Part shown: one piece after another, positions 44,391 to 57,111 of the stretch
Layout: the number at the start of each line of letters is the position of its first letter
How positions within the stretch are numbered: position 1 is the first letter of the stretch
Source: Lunularia cruciata
Lineage: Eukaryota; Streptophyta; Marchantiopsida; Lunulariales; Lunulariaceae
Direction of reading: 5' to 3'
Assembly (NCBI GenBank): GCA_948567375.1
Contig: OX419758.1
Coordinates: 34,921,473 to 34,985,472, forward strand
DNA length: 64,000 nt
The notes under the pieces: model-generated
Told to the model about the DNA's origin: nothing
Database searches by the model: none
What the model saw: only the letters and a program-made list of their open reading frames with translations
Made by a program: the position numbers and the translations under genes

Positions 44391-45460
44391 AGGATGCAAG
44401 TTTCTGTTTTGTAAACCTGTTATCATCAGGACTTTTGTTGTACCGGGGTCTGATATCCTAACTTTGTAAAGGACCAAGGCCAAACTAATCAATTTTCCCT
44501 CCATATAACTATCCTAGTGCTTCTTGTACTGACTATAAAATTATAAAACTGAAAAAAAGATAAGTGGGTCATTTAGGAAGAGGTGGATGTGACAAGGATT
44601 GGATGAGAGATTTCTATTTGACTTATTATCTTTGATTTTGCTTGATGTCAAATTTTTCTTCTTTCTAGCATATGGTACAAATGCATATTACCAATAGAGG
44701 TATCTTTTGATTAAAAGATAAGAACTAACAAGATTTTATTTTTGGCACTTTTTGTTTCACCAATGGATCTCTCTAGACGGAATGTGAACATGTAATAAGA
44801 GAAATCCTACATTTGTCAAAAGGAGACTATGAGAGTATAAATAATGATCGTCTTGTTGTGAAAGTAAGAGAAATAAGAAGCATGATAACTTAATGAATAA
44901 GATCAATTGCTCATGGATCTAGTGGTGAGCAAAAAGCTAATCTAGTTTCAAAAATAAGAACCATGTTAGCTCTTCCATTGGATCATATAATCATCAATTG
45001 AGTATATAAAAAATAAAAAGCAAGTGCAATCTCCTCATGGAGTGTAAAACAACCATAGAGTATACAAGAGCTTGTGAATAAATAAAATAAAATGAACAGC
45101 TAGTCTCAAATAACCCAAAATATATAAGAATAGAATTTGAAACGTTAATGATCTTGATGCAGTTTAAAATCTCCTGTAGATATTCCTAGTAGTACACGTA
45201 TTTTTTATGAGGTAAAAGGTCAGTAATATATTAAGCATGGTTTATATTCTAAGCGGCACCAAGTGGAATGAAGCCATGACAAGCATAAAGAAAACTGTAG
45301 TAACCAAGCTTTTATATCTTCCAAACCTGCAACAACAATCCATTAACAACCTATCGCATATTAATCAATGCTAACTTCCAAAATTCTCATAAGTTTCATT
45401 TTCCATCGCTACCGTTTTTAACTTAAATCCCAATAAAACAAAGAGAAAAGAAACAAGACA
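44391..45460. other. Transition from repeats to gene island
   Basis: No gene or element is recognised. CpG dinucleotides become more frequent towards the right end. Confidence 0.4.
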
Positions 45461-45466
45461 CAAATA

Positions 45467-45496
45467 ATAGAAACATGGGACTACCCATGTTTCTAT
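45467..45496. repeat. Perfect 13-bp stem, 4-base loop inverted repeat
   Basis: ATAGAAACATGGG (45467-45479), loop ACTA, CCCATGTTTCTAT (45484-45496). It lies about 300 bp upstream of the unknown gene. No T-run follows in a terminator-like way, and no larger inverted repeat or target duplication around it suggests a MITE. Confidence 0.85.
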
Positions 45497-45557
45497 CTTC
45501 AATATCTCTCCGACACTGAAGTACCCGTCACAAACTTAGAAGAACTAAATATAGTCG

Positions 45558-45570
45558 TATATTTTTATAG
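45558..45570 (+). promoter_or_regulatory. Possible TATA box of the unknown gene
   Basis: TATATTTTTATAG is followed 80-170 bp later by a long CT-rich stretch (about 45650-45745), typical of a plant 5' leader, and then by the start codon at 45795/45801. Position and context fit a core promoter. There is no direct evidence of transcription. Confidence 0.35.
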
Positions 45571-45794
45571 CTCTCAATTTGGATACCATTAAAACCAAAA
45601 TGTGAAAACATGAAAATTGACTATTAAGGTGTAATTGTAGATCTGGTGCTCTTTGTTCTCTAGTAGTTTACTCTCTTTTTCTGTCTTGTTGTCCTTGCCC
45701 ACTCTCGGGCTCTCCTTTTTGCTCTCAACCCCTGATACGCTCTCGTAAGGGTTGCCACCTTGCCAGTAAGTCAACTCAAATGGTCGTGTGAACT

Positions 45795-46397
45795 TTGCAG
45801 ATGGATGCAGATCCAAATTCCTTCACGCTTCTGGGTTTCGCAGCGAAGGATCTCAACGATGTAACATTGACGCCCAACAGGAGTGATCGAGCGGTCCGTC
45901 TCTTTCAAAAGACTGGCACCGATTGGAAAGAAGTCTTCGTTCAAGAACCGTGGCGAGACAGTAACAAGCTGTACGCAAGCATTCGAGGGATTGCACCAGG
46001 GGGAGTATTAAGTGCGGATCTGGAGGACTTTGGTATAGCAGAGCAGGCAATTGTAAAACCTAAGTACTTGGATCGCCCTGGTTCAGGAGACCGCCAGTTA
46101 AATCTATGTCAGTTCTGCGTGGGGGGTGCATGGGTCGACAGTGCTCTCGTGGCTGGTGAAGGTAATTCGTGGGAAGTTGTGGATGCCACAAGAATTGGAT
46201 TCGCTATTCATGACGGAGACGTATGGAAATTCATTATATTCAAAGCAAGCGATGTTCTCCGGAACAACCTTTGGGATGGGCATATGATTGGAGAGATCTT
46301 GGAGAAAAAGCTTGAATTGTCTTCAGCTGATCTGATTCTTCCCTTTCTGGAGCCCAAGAGAGTCATTACGCCGAAAGGTGTTGTCTTCTGGGGGTAA
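45795..46397 (+). CDS. Intact 199-201-residue protein of unknown function
   Basis: The only intact, non-retroelement-like frame of size in the window. Two in-frame starts are close together (45795 and 45801); the second (MDADPNSFTLLGF) is preceded by TTTGCAG, which could also be a splice acceptor, so an upstream exon cannot be excluded. Codons use CpG freely, unlike neighbours. The protein is mixed alpha/beta in character, with two Cys close together (LCQFCVGG, about residues 104-111) and a Trp/Gly/Asp-rich middle (VGGAWVDSALVAGEG, IHDGDVWKFIIF). It ends in TPKGVVFWG. There is no signal peptide, membrane segment or known domain. I do not recognise the family and assign no function. It may be a lineage-specific plant gene or the last exon of a larger one. 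Confidence 0.6.
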   Translation: MQMDADPNSFTLLGFAAKDLNDVTLTPNRSDRAVRLFQKTGTDWKEVFVQEPWRDSNKLYASIRGIAPGGVLSADLEDFGIAEQAIVKPKYLDRPGSGDRQLNLCQFCVGGAWVDSALVAGEGNSWEVVDATRIGFAIHDGDVWKFIIFKASDVLRNNLWDGHMIGEILEKKLELSSADLILPFLEPKRVITPKGVVFWG

Positions 46398-48430
46398 ATA
46401 TTGCCGAATCTAAACTGCTAAGTTGGGATTCTGCAAATGCGTTTGTCCATACGGTAATCTTGTCATGTTTCAATGTACTTAATAACTACCGACTTAAGCT
46501 TGTTAAGTTAAAAAGCTCGGGCAGATTTCTCATCTCGACTCTATTAGGGCTTACCTCCATTTTACCTATTTTGTCTCACCCTTGTACGGCTTCCCATCCT
46601 TCGTGTTTTCTATGCGGTCGGCCTTCTCCCTACTTAAGCTTGTTGAGTTGTGTTTTCTGTTGATAGACACATTCATCCAAACTCTGGGGCGGCAAACCGT
46701 AGCTTCACACAAATTGGAAGAATTGGAAATATAGAAACAATAAAATCTATGGTTGTTGTTGGTTTCTTGCTGTTCTACTCGAGGTGTTCTAAATCAACAA
46801 TTCCAATTATATGTTCACCTGAGTATGCTGTACTGATATGCTATAAAGCATGATGGACTAGTTTAATCGCATGTCTAATTTGCTTGTCCCACAATTTCCT
46901 AACGTCTCTCCTTCCAAGTCTCTTCATGATCCCATGAATCGGATCATATGAACAATATACGCACGCTCTTGGAATGCTGAAAATGGTTCCAAAACTTTCG
47001 AAAAATCCTAGTGGAGCAACTTGAAGAATGCACAAAAGAAGTATGCTTGACAACTGAAGTGACCTCTGCAGCGTGTATCACCAACACCGGTTTCTAGTCC
47101 ATGGATATCAGGGAAGACAATCAAATTCTTCTTAATTCGGATTGATAGGTTATCCTCGAGGATCAAGATGGCAAAAAATGAAAACCCGTACGTACCCGTG
47201 AACGATGGATAAATGTAAAGTACCATTTGTAGCTTTTCTTCTCGTCTTCGGCACCTCAGTCCTAACATGTATTGTTTAAAATGGTCCACTAGGGCACACA
47301 GTTCCGTGTGCGTGGGTAACCCAGCCAGTAGATTCCCTGAGCTCGTTCTGTAGAGTGGATACCACAGGTACAAAAGGAGATATCTGATCTTCGCCTTTAA
47401 CGCTACACATCTCAGGGTTCAAATTTCTGATTGTTTGTTGAACGTGCCTACATATAGCCGCAGTATACCAAGAGCAATGTTTTATTTGGGATACACCAAC
47501 CTGTCAGTAGATTTCTGACTCTCGTCGACCGTAGCTTATCTGCAGCTTCGAAAACTGATTCAACTACGCACTTAGCTGCTGCGACATATGCGTTTCCGAG
47601 TGGCGGTAGAGCCATCTTGAATCCTCCATCTACCACAATCTATCGAATGGTCACCGAAGCATCCTAGTAAGATTGTAATGATAACCGTCACCTGGGAAAG
47701 CTCTATTTCACTACACCTAGTCCTCTCGATTGAAACTCGTATGATCATCATCTTGGTTACGTTGGTTTGCATGATCACTACTACAACGTTCAGGGGGTTG
47801 ACTTGGATCATTCTGACTCTTAGCAATCATTGTCGTCGAGTACTCTCTGATGCCTACCAGACATTATATACCTGAAATCGGTCCTGCCGACCAAGTTTTC
47901 GACACTGTTGATCTCAATTGAAGACAACTACCGTGTTGTATGGTTGTAATATATCGATATTAAATTTGTCAGCCACCAAATCTCAGGTTCCATGTTCTTA
48001 CTTTACATCAGGCACAGCAGGTGGTCAAAGTTGTGTCGTAAGGTTACATCGAAGTGCTCTATTGTAATTCCATCTCATTTTATTTTATTCCTCAGTGAAA
48101 GCGAAAGACGTAGAACAAACGTTTAAGATTGTGAACGATACCGGTCCATCTTCATGATGAGGTTTAGACAATGAACCTTCTCTGTTTCTCCTAGGACACA
48201 GTATTATTCCGTTCGGTCAGTATGTTTCATTTTAGAATCTTAAAAGATTCCACATTTACTGCTGCTAATGATAGATAACTTTTACTAAGTCATACTTGGT
48301 TGGCTCCTTTGCATAAACTAGTCAATCTTCAATTAGTTCAGTATTTTTTCAAAGAAAAATTTAAAAGTGCTAATTGTTTACCAGATCTACTAGACCAGAT
48401 ATCGAGTACCTAAAAGACATTGTCGCTAGA
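46398..48430. other. Downstream part of CpG-containing island, no clear gene
   Basis: Base composition stays gene-like (CpG present, higher GC) to about 48430. Minus-strand open stretches at 47373-47008 and 47636-47448 could be exons but show no recognised domain, and no splice structure can be defended. A short diverged repeat (TCAGTAGATTTCT near 47502 and CCAGTAGATTCCCT near 47324) links the two. A multi-exon gene or a 3' UTR plus intergenic DNA are both possible. Confidence 0.35.
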
Positions 48431-49274
48431 TACTGGCCCATATGCATGCATATCAAATTTGAAAATAGGGTTTATAATCAAAAGTAACATCAATGGTTTT
48501 GGAAGTGTGAGGTTTTAGTTGAGACATTTGATTAAATTTGTATGTTGGCAACCTCCAAGGGTATACAGGCCAAATCCGTAGAAATGGTATTGGTGTGTGA
48601 ATGAATACAATACAAAGCAAAAAGATTACGGGGCAAAAAGCATGAAGGTGATCTCAACCTATTTTGATTCCATATCTTTTTATCGATTGTGCAAGGTAAA
48701 GTGGTGATATTGAAGATCTAGAAATAAACTTGGTTTTGATTTGCAAGTTTGATGGTTCAATGCCAACGGATTGAGAGTCTACAAGTGTAAAAGAACATCC
48801 AAATAAAATATGATTTTTGTCTATGACTTAATTTTAGGCTTACCTTATAGAATTAAGTCGACGACAAATCACAGATTTGGATTTTAAACATATGAGAATA
48901 TTAGTTGAGCATGTGGTGTTTAAAATATGGAAAGTCTAAAGGCTTGAAGCTCTAGTCCAGTGAGGGTTAATGTCCAAAAATAGTTCTTAACCTTCCATTT
49001 GATGAACTTGCAAGTTTGCATGATTTCAATTCACTAAATTTTTATTTCCAAAATGATAAATATGCTCCTATGGATTGAAAGTCCAAATTTGTGTAATAAC
49101 ATCCTTGTATTAAAGTAGACTGCATACAATTAGATGTGATATTGAGACTTTCGGAACCATTTAAAATTCACATCAATATATACTTGAGGTTAATCCACAC
49201 CAATGACAATTTTGCATCTATTTTTGCAAGAGAAATCAACCTTTTACTTATGTAAACTCAAGGGCTGATGGCTG
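48431..49274. other. No recognisable feature
   Basis: Return to AT-rich, CpG-poor sequence. No element boundary or gene seen. Confidence 0.4.
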
Positions 49275-49868
49275 GATATGCCAATTACTGCATGTATGTT
49301 CTGTTGGGGTATCTAGTTTGGTATTAAGACTTGTTTAGTGTTATATATGATATTTTTTCTAAAGAGTTTAAGAATACTTCTAAATTAGCCATGATTAGCT
49401 ATAGTTAGTCATAACAAAGATAAATGTGATAATATTTTAGAGGAGTTTGAAATAGAGAATACTCTTAATTTAGGTTTTAAGTTATTGACTTTGTAGAAGG
49501 CTCATTTATATGCATTGAGCTCTAAGTGCAAGAAATTGAGTGAAAGAGATGTTTACTTGACTTTGGATCCCATGTTGAGCATTCTTTACCAAGATTAGAA
49601 CAAGGAGTTGTGTGAGGTTTGTGGAGTGTAAGGAATTTTCAAGGGTAATGAGTGTAGTAGAGTACTAACACTTTATAGACCTTGTTGGGAGATCTTTTTG
49701 AGAGTCTTAATACCATCACAATGAAACTACCTTCATTGAACAATTCTAAATATTAATTATAGAGATAGTCTTTTAGTTGATAAGTAAGATGTCCATGAGG
49801 GTTCAATTGATATACACTTTGGGATTTGGTGATATTGTGGAAATCTTTGAACAACCTTTTGAATTACA

Positions 49869-50215
49869 TATGGTTGACTACTCTCAAAAAGAGTTTGTAA
49901 TGTTTATACCCTGTTAGTTAAGAGAAATCAGTAGATAAAAGACAGGCAAGAAAAAGCTAAGGTGGAGAAACTTTCTAATTTATTTGGCATGGATAGAGAA
50001 GATATATACTCCATTAGGTTTCTCCTAGTGGAGTCTATATCTTTTGTATGACCTATAGTTGATTACTCTCATTTGGAGTTAGTCATGTTTATACTCAATC
50101 AATTAAAGAGAAAGCAATAGAAAAAATAATAGAGACAAGAAAAGTAATAAAAAGCCAAGATGGGTTAACCATTTGATTTCTTTGGAATAAATAGAAAAGA
50201 TGTAGATGCCTTTAT
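49869..50215 (+). repeat. Tandem duplication in Y-element gag region, 185-bp period
   Basis: TATGGTTGACTACTCTC at 49869 and TATAGTTGATTACTCTC at 50054 each begin a block. Both blocks continue with AGTTTGTAATG/AGTCATG, TTTATAC, a GGCATGGATAGAGAAGATAT-like segment and ATTTCTTTGGAATAAATAG. Two diverged units. Confidence 0.6.
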
Positions 50216-50332
50216 GAGAAGCTTCAAAATGGCTTCCATATAGAAAAATGAGAAGAGAAAGAATGAGTGGATCTCATTTCCATTTGACTTCTTTGAGGAT
50301 ACAACTCTTACATAGTGAGTGAGAATACAATA

Positions 50333-50348
50333 GAGAGAGAGAGAGAGC
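50333..50348. repeat. (GA)8 microsatellite
   Basis: Uninterrupted GA run of eight units. No link to a feature. Confidence 0.9.
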
Positions 50349-50399
50349 AAACAAGAGACTTGGGAGATTTTGACTACCATCTTTATTATTGAGAATTTT

Positions 50400-51790
50400 C
50401 TTCCCAATAGAATTTAGGAGAGTTCAATGATCGATTTTACCTTTCTTAAACAAAGGAGATGGATAGAAAATTATGCAAAAAGAGTGAAGAAGTTAGAGTA
50501 ACAACTCTACATAATATTGAATATGAGGAAAGTGGATATGATGTTGACACAACAATCACTTTGATAGTAGCCATGATTACCAAAACTTTTGTGTGGAGGT
50601 TGAAACAAAAAATTCAATGTAAGGTGAGTCATACAAACTCCTTCTTCTAAGGTAAAAGTGATTAAGATTGCAGTTTGTATGGAGAGTAGTTTGAAAGAGG
50701 ATGAGAGTAATTTGGCATTGGAGTAGGTTGTAAGTCCTCCACAAGTCTACAAGTTTGGTGAGGTTTATGATCATTTGGTGGCAATAAAATACAATAAAAT
50801 ACAAGTAATGGGTTATAATAAAAGTAGTAGTTGATTAGGTTCTTTCACCTTCATGAAAAGATCCTCTTTAGACCATTGATAAGCAATTTATAAATCTCAA
50901 GATCAATATAGTACAATTTGGGGAAGAGAGAGGTGGACCAAATTTTGTGAGAGTGCCAAGATGTTGTAGTAACTATCTATATAGAAGGTGACTAATAAAA
51001 ATATAAATTATTATGGTTGTGGAGGTAGAGTTACATCTAAAGGAATTACACAAGTTTTACCTATCATGGAAGAAGAGATTATGAGCAAGCAAATATAAAG
51101 GGGTTTAGGGTTTAGGGAGTAGGTTTTTGTATCATTAGGAGTGGTAGATGCAATAATAACATGTTGGGAGGTTTGTGAATATACCTCTAAGACTAATGTG
51201 AGGTTAGATGGTCATAACATCAATAATGCTTTTATTGATGGAGGATATATGGTGAATGTTATGTTCAAGAAATTGATGAAGTAGACCTTCAATGTTAATG
51301 GTGAGCATAAAAAACTGGCAACAAATTTGACTATTATGTACAATGAACAAAGTATTAATTCTGGTTATGGGAGTTCTCAATGTCATGACTTTTAAACTCT
51401 TAATAGATTCAAGCTATGATTTTCTATTGAAAGGCCATATTGATAGCAATTCATACAATGGATTGATTGCACAAGGGGTATTGAGAACTAAGCCATCAAA
51501 CCATCAATTTAGATTCTTGTCACTTAAATGAAATATAATTCACTTTCAATTATACCATCTTTCAAAATTTTAGTACTAAATTCAGAATTAGCTTCAAGTG
51601 TGGACACAAGGATTACAAAAGAGACCTCTTTGGATGAAGATGATTCAAAGTGTGAACTAGATGTATATCCCTTGTATGTTATAGATTTTATGCCTAAATT
51701 GGAGGTTCTGAAGGACATTATTAAATCATTATTGTCAAATGAGGAGATTGTGAGAAGACATAAAATGATAATATCCTATAAGTGAAATTA
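50400..51790 (+). pseudogene. Gag C-terminus, protease and linker of Y element
   Basis: An open segment at 50459-50650 is Lys/Glu-rich, as gag often is. At about 51205-51290 the frame reads GHNINNAFIDGGYMVNVMFKKLM. This has the form of the protease active-site region of some plant gypsy lineages (IDGGS-V-N-VM). A further open stretch (51528-51785, ending LSNEEIVRRHKMIISYK) lies where the linker would be. Frames are broken by stops. Protease identity is moderate; the others rest on position. Confidence 0.5.
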
Positions 51791-52680
51791 AAATGGCTTA
51801 GAAAAGAGGAAAATTCAAAACTTGTGAATAATGTTGGCTAAAGATGTAGAAAAGGAAGTGCTAACATCAATTGGGATAAGAAAATTCTTGTGGTTTTCTT
51901 GGAATAGAAGATAACTATGGAAACCTCCAATAGATATTTTTATTTTTTTTGTGTATTACCTTGAGTCTACTCTAATAATTCAATTTAATCTTTGTATCTT
52001 CCAAAGCATTCATAAGAAATTTAAATTAAACAAGGATAATATAGAAGAGTCAAGAAAGAATCCACTTGTATTGGAAGAAGTAAGAGAAATTGCTATGGTT
52101 TAGATGAAGCAAGCCTAAAGGAAAAAAAATGAAGCTAAAATAAGAGGTAAGGCAACAAGAAAATAAAGTCATTTAAGGAAGATGATTTTTTAACATTGCT
52201 TGATTCAATTAATTCAATTAATTCAAGAAGGTGCAAAAGAAGTTTTACCTAAGTATTTTGGACCTATCATAAGAGAGAAGACAATTATCCATATGACCTC
52301 AAAGAGTTGAGAGGAAGACTCTGGTACAATCAACCATGATAATTGAAGGTGTATCATAGAAGTTAGAAGGAATTTCATTCCAAAGATAAAAGTGAAATAT
52401 TAGATTGGAGGTAAATGTAGCACTCATTAGTACAAGTTGGGTCTAAGAATTTCACAACTATATAAATGAAAAATTAGAATTTATTCATCATCTTTGCAAT
52501 TCCAACTTTCTCTTTCTCATTGAGTTCTTTATTGCCCAATGTCTTGAGTCTTGGAGGTACCTTGGAGTTTTAGGCTTGGATGATTGTCTATGAGTTTGGT
52601 TCCTTGCCTTCTTAGTCCATGTTATGTTGCCCTAATACTCCCCAAAGGTTCTTATCAATAAAAGATATGTTGGCTTATAA

Positions 52681-55370
52681 GCTCAATCTCTATTCTTTAG
52701 CTCTTTATACAAGAGATGTAGTTATAATGAAGAATGTATCTAGCACTTATACACACATAATGTTTGTATAGTGCACACAAGTTGTTGTAACAAATATCAT
52801 AAGAGTATAAAGATGACCTATGCAGTGTTAAACAAGGTTTATTGTCTTGAAGCTTCCATTCACATCTTGATTGCAAGGATGCATCTTACTTAAAGTTTAA
52901 ATTTATTTTGGATAAAGTTTAAGATCTTATTTTTATCATCCATTCTTTGAATGACCTATGTCTTTCATTGTTAGTTTTTCTCTTTGTAACTGGAATTCCT
53001 TATTGAGAAGATCCTATGATAATTGTAAGTGTCTAGGTGGTCATCAATATTTCATTGGCATATGTGTTATATTATTTTCATTCCTTTTGGAACTTTTGGT
53101 GCATTTTCTTCTATAATAATCACATCTATTTATTATAACATATGAGGAAACTCTCAAACAAACTATAACATGAGAACTTTCATGCATATTTTGATGTTTG
53201 GATGTTCTTTCTTTATAAATTTAGAACCATAAATAGACTTTAACGTAATGGACTAAATAATACATACATAAATTGGTAGATCAACCATTCTTGTTTGTTT
53301 GATGATCATAACAAGTATAGAGGATGATCAAATGGTAGCCCATTATTAAGGTCATTGACCACTAACATCATGTTAGTGATATAACTTGACTATCTTGATA
53401 GAAAGGAATGGTTGATTATCTTGTATAAAATGTAGTTTTTAGAACATATTGAATCTTCCTTGGACATTCTTCCTTACCTTTCATATAAGAACACTTTCAT
53501 TGTTTGGTCAAGCAAATTTATACTCATCTCTTTAGCTACAATTGAAAGTCTTTGCTTGATTATTTCTATATTGTATCACTAGATTAAAATATCTTTTTAA
53601 CCATTCTTTAGTTATAATTGACTTTTTTATTCTCTATTTTATTTTCTTGTCCTTTGTATATCATTAAGAAGTGTACTATTTGGTTGTAAGTGAAGATCTT
53701 TGCTTAATTTCCTGCCTTGTAACCACTAGATAATAGGATCTTTGGCTTGCTTGTAGAGATTAAAATTTTAATGTCTTAGTTATAGAGTTGTAATAGTTTG
53801 ATATTGCACCAAGTCCATGGTCTTGACTCAAGCTTTCTTTCATCACAAAATCATAAACACAAAGAGCTTTCTACCTTTTACCATGCTTGTTTTATGCTAT
53901 CAATATCATTGGCTATATCCCGTCATCAATACATAGACTTGAGGGTATTTTTCCTCTTCAACCATACTTCATTATTAACGTCCATCAAAAAAAGAAAAAT
54001 TGCAGTTTGTATAAGTAACATTGTACTCTTATTTAGAGTTGGATGTTAGATTTGAAAAGATTACTAAAAAGTAAAAATTTCTCTCATGATTTAGGAATAA
54101 GTAAGAAATGAGAGGCACAATACATATCACTAGCAAGTTCCTAACACATTGACATAGATTCCAAAACCAAAAATAAAATATGGCCTTAAAATCATATAAA
54201 TAATTTGGAATAAAAATCATCTAAAGAAATAAGGTTTAAATGATTTGCAAGGATTGGTCTTTGAAATTTAAAGTATGAAATAAGGAGTTTAAGCCTAACA
54301 CAAGCACTCTTTCCAAATCCCTAAAGAGGAATGATATCAATCCATGTACAAACTTCAAATACATTTTTAAAATGGGTGGTCTTATAGCCACCATAAATTT
54401 GGATACCAAATTCAAAGTGAGCAATAGTGGTCTTAAGCTCTAGAATTTGGATACCAGATTTACAGTATTTGACTGTGGTCTGAAGCTCTATTTGGATTCA
54501 ATATCCATGGGTAAGCAATGGGATTTTAAACACACCATAGATTGAGTTGCTATATCCATAGAAACTACAAGATCTAAAGCCTTCAAATGGATTTGGACTT
54601 TATATTTGTATGTTCCATGGATTTAAATGTTATGGGTTCAAAGAGAGATCTTAAAGCCATAAAAAAGATTTGATCTCAAACCCATGGAAAGGAGTAAATC
54701 TCAAAGATCAAGCACAAAATCATCAGAAAAGCTACAATGGATTTGGACTCCCGACCTAAGGAAGGGAATGAGGTCTTCCTTCCTTCAATGGATTCTAACT
54801 TTGTACTCTTAAATAATAAACCACATAAGGCTCTACTTTTGAAAATCAAGAAAATGAATATTGGGTGTACTTTAACTTTTGTATGAGGTTCCCATTAGTG
54901 GTTACAAATGAATAATTTTTATCAACTCAACCATACTTCAACTATTTTAATATGTGCTAGAGATAATTTCCTTGTTTCTACTACTTGTTTACCTTGTTGT
55001 TGATATTAAGAACCTTCCTTAAGATCGTTAGATTTTGGTTGTAAAGTATTATTTGATGCTCTCTTCTTTAATCCATCTTGCATGACTTTGTGTATCATCT
55101 CATTACTTATTTCCAATAAGATGCATAGTAGTGCTCTATCGTGGCTTTGGTTTCTCCATGAAAGCATATATACCTCATTCTACCACATCTTGCTTTGCTG
55201 ATTTTGCCATGAGAATGATAGGTTACAAGAGTTGGAAAATCCTCATAAACTACTATTTTGATCATATTTTCAACATAGTGTCATGATCTTAGTGTCCTAA
55301 GCTTTGTTATTATATATGAAAATATTGTATGGAACTTGTTTAACTTGGCCATCTCCACTATAAATGACTA

Positions 55371-55373
<3 letters not shown>
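52681..55373. other. No recognisable feature
   Basis: About 2.7 kb of AT-rich sequence. A loosely repeated segment (GATCTTTGCTTAATTTCCTG near 53695 resembling a stretch near 53550) hints at an old duplication. Minus-strand open stretches at 54220-54029 and 54424-54236 are short and featureless. Confidence 0.4.

Positions 55374-55439
<66 letters not shown>
55374..55439. repeat. (TA)33 microsatellite
   Basis: 66-bp uninterrupted TA run. Likely polymorphic and self-pairing. No gene adjoins it. Confidence 0.97.
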
Positions 55440-55442
<3 letters not shown>

Positions 55443-57111
55443 AGGTATCATACCATTACAATAATAACTTCTAAGAGCTTGAATAACCTTGGTTTTGATG
55501 AAAGTAGTAACTTATATGCATGTTGGATTGTAGACTCTACCTTGTCTTGATGGGACTTGTGTGGCCCCAACATTTCTCTAAACTGCAGTTTTATTCCAAT
55601 TTTCTAATTTATTTTAGGAATAAAGAAGCATATTGTTATGTTTAGGTGAGAAAATTCTCCGTTGGTTATTATTCAGCATCATCATTGTATATGCATGCCA
55701 AGGCACCAAAACCAAAACCAAAACCCTCCGGACCCAAAATATCTAGATCAAGAACTGCAGCCAAGGATCAATGGTGCCCAACAAAAATTTCTTACATGAA
55801 GAAAGTGACCATCCAACCACAAAAAGAGTCTTCTCCCTAGAGGATTCTACTTCAAAGAGTCTTCTTTCCAAAGGAATTTTGTTGACAGATTTTGATGCTG
55901 ATATCTCTATGGCTAAGTTTCAAATGGAGCAATAAATTTTTTTTGTTAGAAGTATCTTGTCAAGGGGTTTCCATTGATACCAAATATCCATTGTTTGGAG
56001 GTTTTTAGCAATCATTATAAGCATTTGAAGTTTCAAAAGACCTTTGAGGAAGAGTGCTTTTGGAGTTATACACGACTTTATTTTTAAGTAAGCAATCATA
56101 GTTTTAAATATTTTTGGAAAAATGCCTTGGGAGTTCTAGAAGAATTTGTTTACTAAGTAAGCATTTATAGTTGTAAATACTTTAGGAAAAGTGCATTCAG
56201 AGTTGTACCAGATTGTGGAGTTGTACAAGTCTTTGTCGTTGTAGGTCCAAAGGGTGTAAATTCAAATTAAGTTTATGGAAGATTTTGAACCTTTCTTAAC
56301 AAGTGTAAGGACACTAATCAGCCTATATGTACTTATGATAAGATAGGATTAGGATCTTAAGTGTGTGATGTAAGTAGTAATAGAGGATTTTCAAGCAATC
56401 TGCTTGGGCTCTTGATTTTTATGGGGCAAAGGAGAATATACCTAAGGCTTGAACCCAACTGCATTTAGGTTCATTTCCATACTTTTACATTTCACTAAAG
56501 AGAACTCTGAGATTTTTGCTAAACTTTGTAGTTCCATTCTAAGTGTTGATGAATTTTGTGTTGAGTAGTGGTAAGGAATTTTATAACTAGATCACAAGAG
56601 TTGGAGTACAAAGAGGTGTATTTACTCTTATTTAGGATGTGGAATTCCTAAGGGATCTATGTGGTATGTAGAAATTTTGTAGTTTTAGTTTTTCATTGTA
56701 AATAGAGTGTTTTGTACAAAATAAAGAAGAAAAATTCTATTTAAATGATATAATATAAATATAAATGATAAATATGTTTAAATGAGGAAATCCATTGATT
56801 TGTTGAGGCAAAGAAATCTTAGTCTAGTTTAAAGACTTTATCATCAAAGTTAGGAGAATTCTGCAAAGATAATGAAATGATGAATGACATTGATGAGAGG
56901 GAATTATATATGGATTGTGAAATTGCAGTATCATTGCAATCATAGTGTGGGTGAAACTCTAGATACATTTTAGTAATTCTAGTGGTGATGATGTATCATA
57001 GCTTGGTAATTTCTTAGATTTTGGAACTTCCAATATTGTCTGGCTATTTAGAGTAGACACGCAAAGTGCATTGAGTTTAGTAGGAATGCTAGGTGACTAA
57101 AGCGATGGAGA
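55440..57111. other. No recognisable feature
   Basis: A 64-codon open stretch at 55646-55840 has a Lys/Pro-rich run (KAPKPKPKPSGPK) but no other sign of being a gene. The remainder is AT-rich with no recognised element. Confidence 0.35.

Larger units (their letters stand above)
49275..52680 (+). mobile_element. Decayed Y-family gypsy element
   Basis: The 5' end is marked by a partial Y LTR (49275-49480, TGCATGTATGTTCTGTTGG, AGTTTGGTATTAAG), the 3' end by the last part of a Y LTR (52470-52660). Between them lie gag-like sequence with a duplicated segment and a protease-like block (51205-51300). RT and integrase are not recognisable, so the element is either internally deleted or non-autonomous. 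This is the only Y copy with internal sequence in the window. Confidence 0.5.

Noticed and set aside
47405-47432. GGGTTCAAAT resembling a tRNA B box
   Set aside because: No cloverleaf can be drawn and no A box at the right distance; no tRNA gene supported.
47008-47826. Minus-strand open stretches as a multi-exon gene
   Set aside because: No recognised domain and no defensible splice sites; kept only as a note in the island entry.
55646-55840. Lys/Pro-rich 64-codon frame as a small gene
   Set aside because: Short low-complexity run, AT-rich repeat context, no promoter or homology signal.
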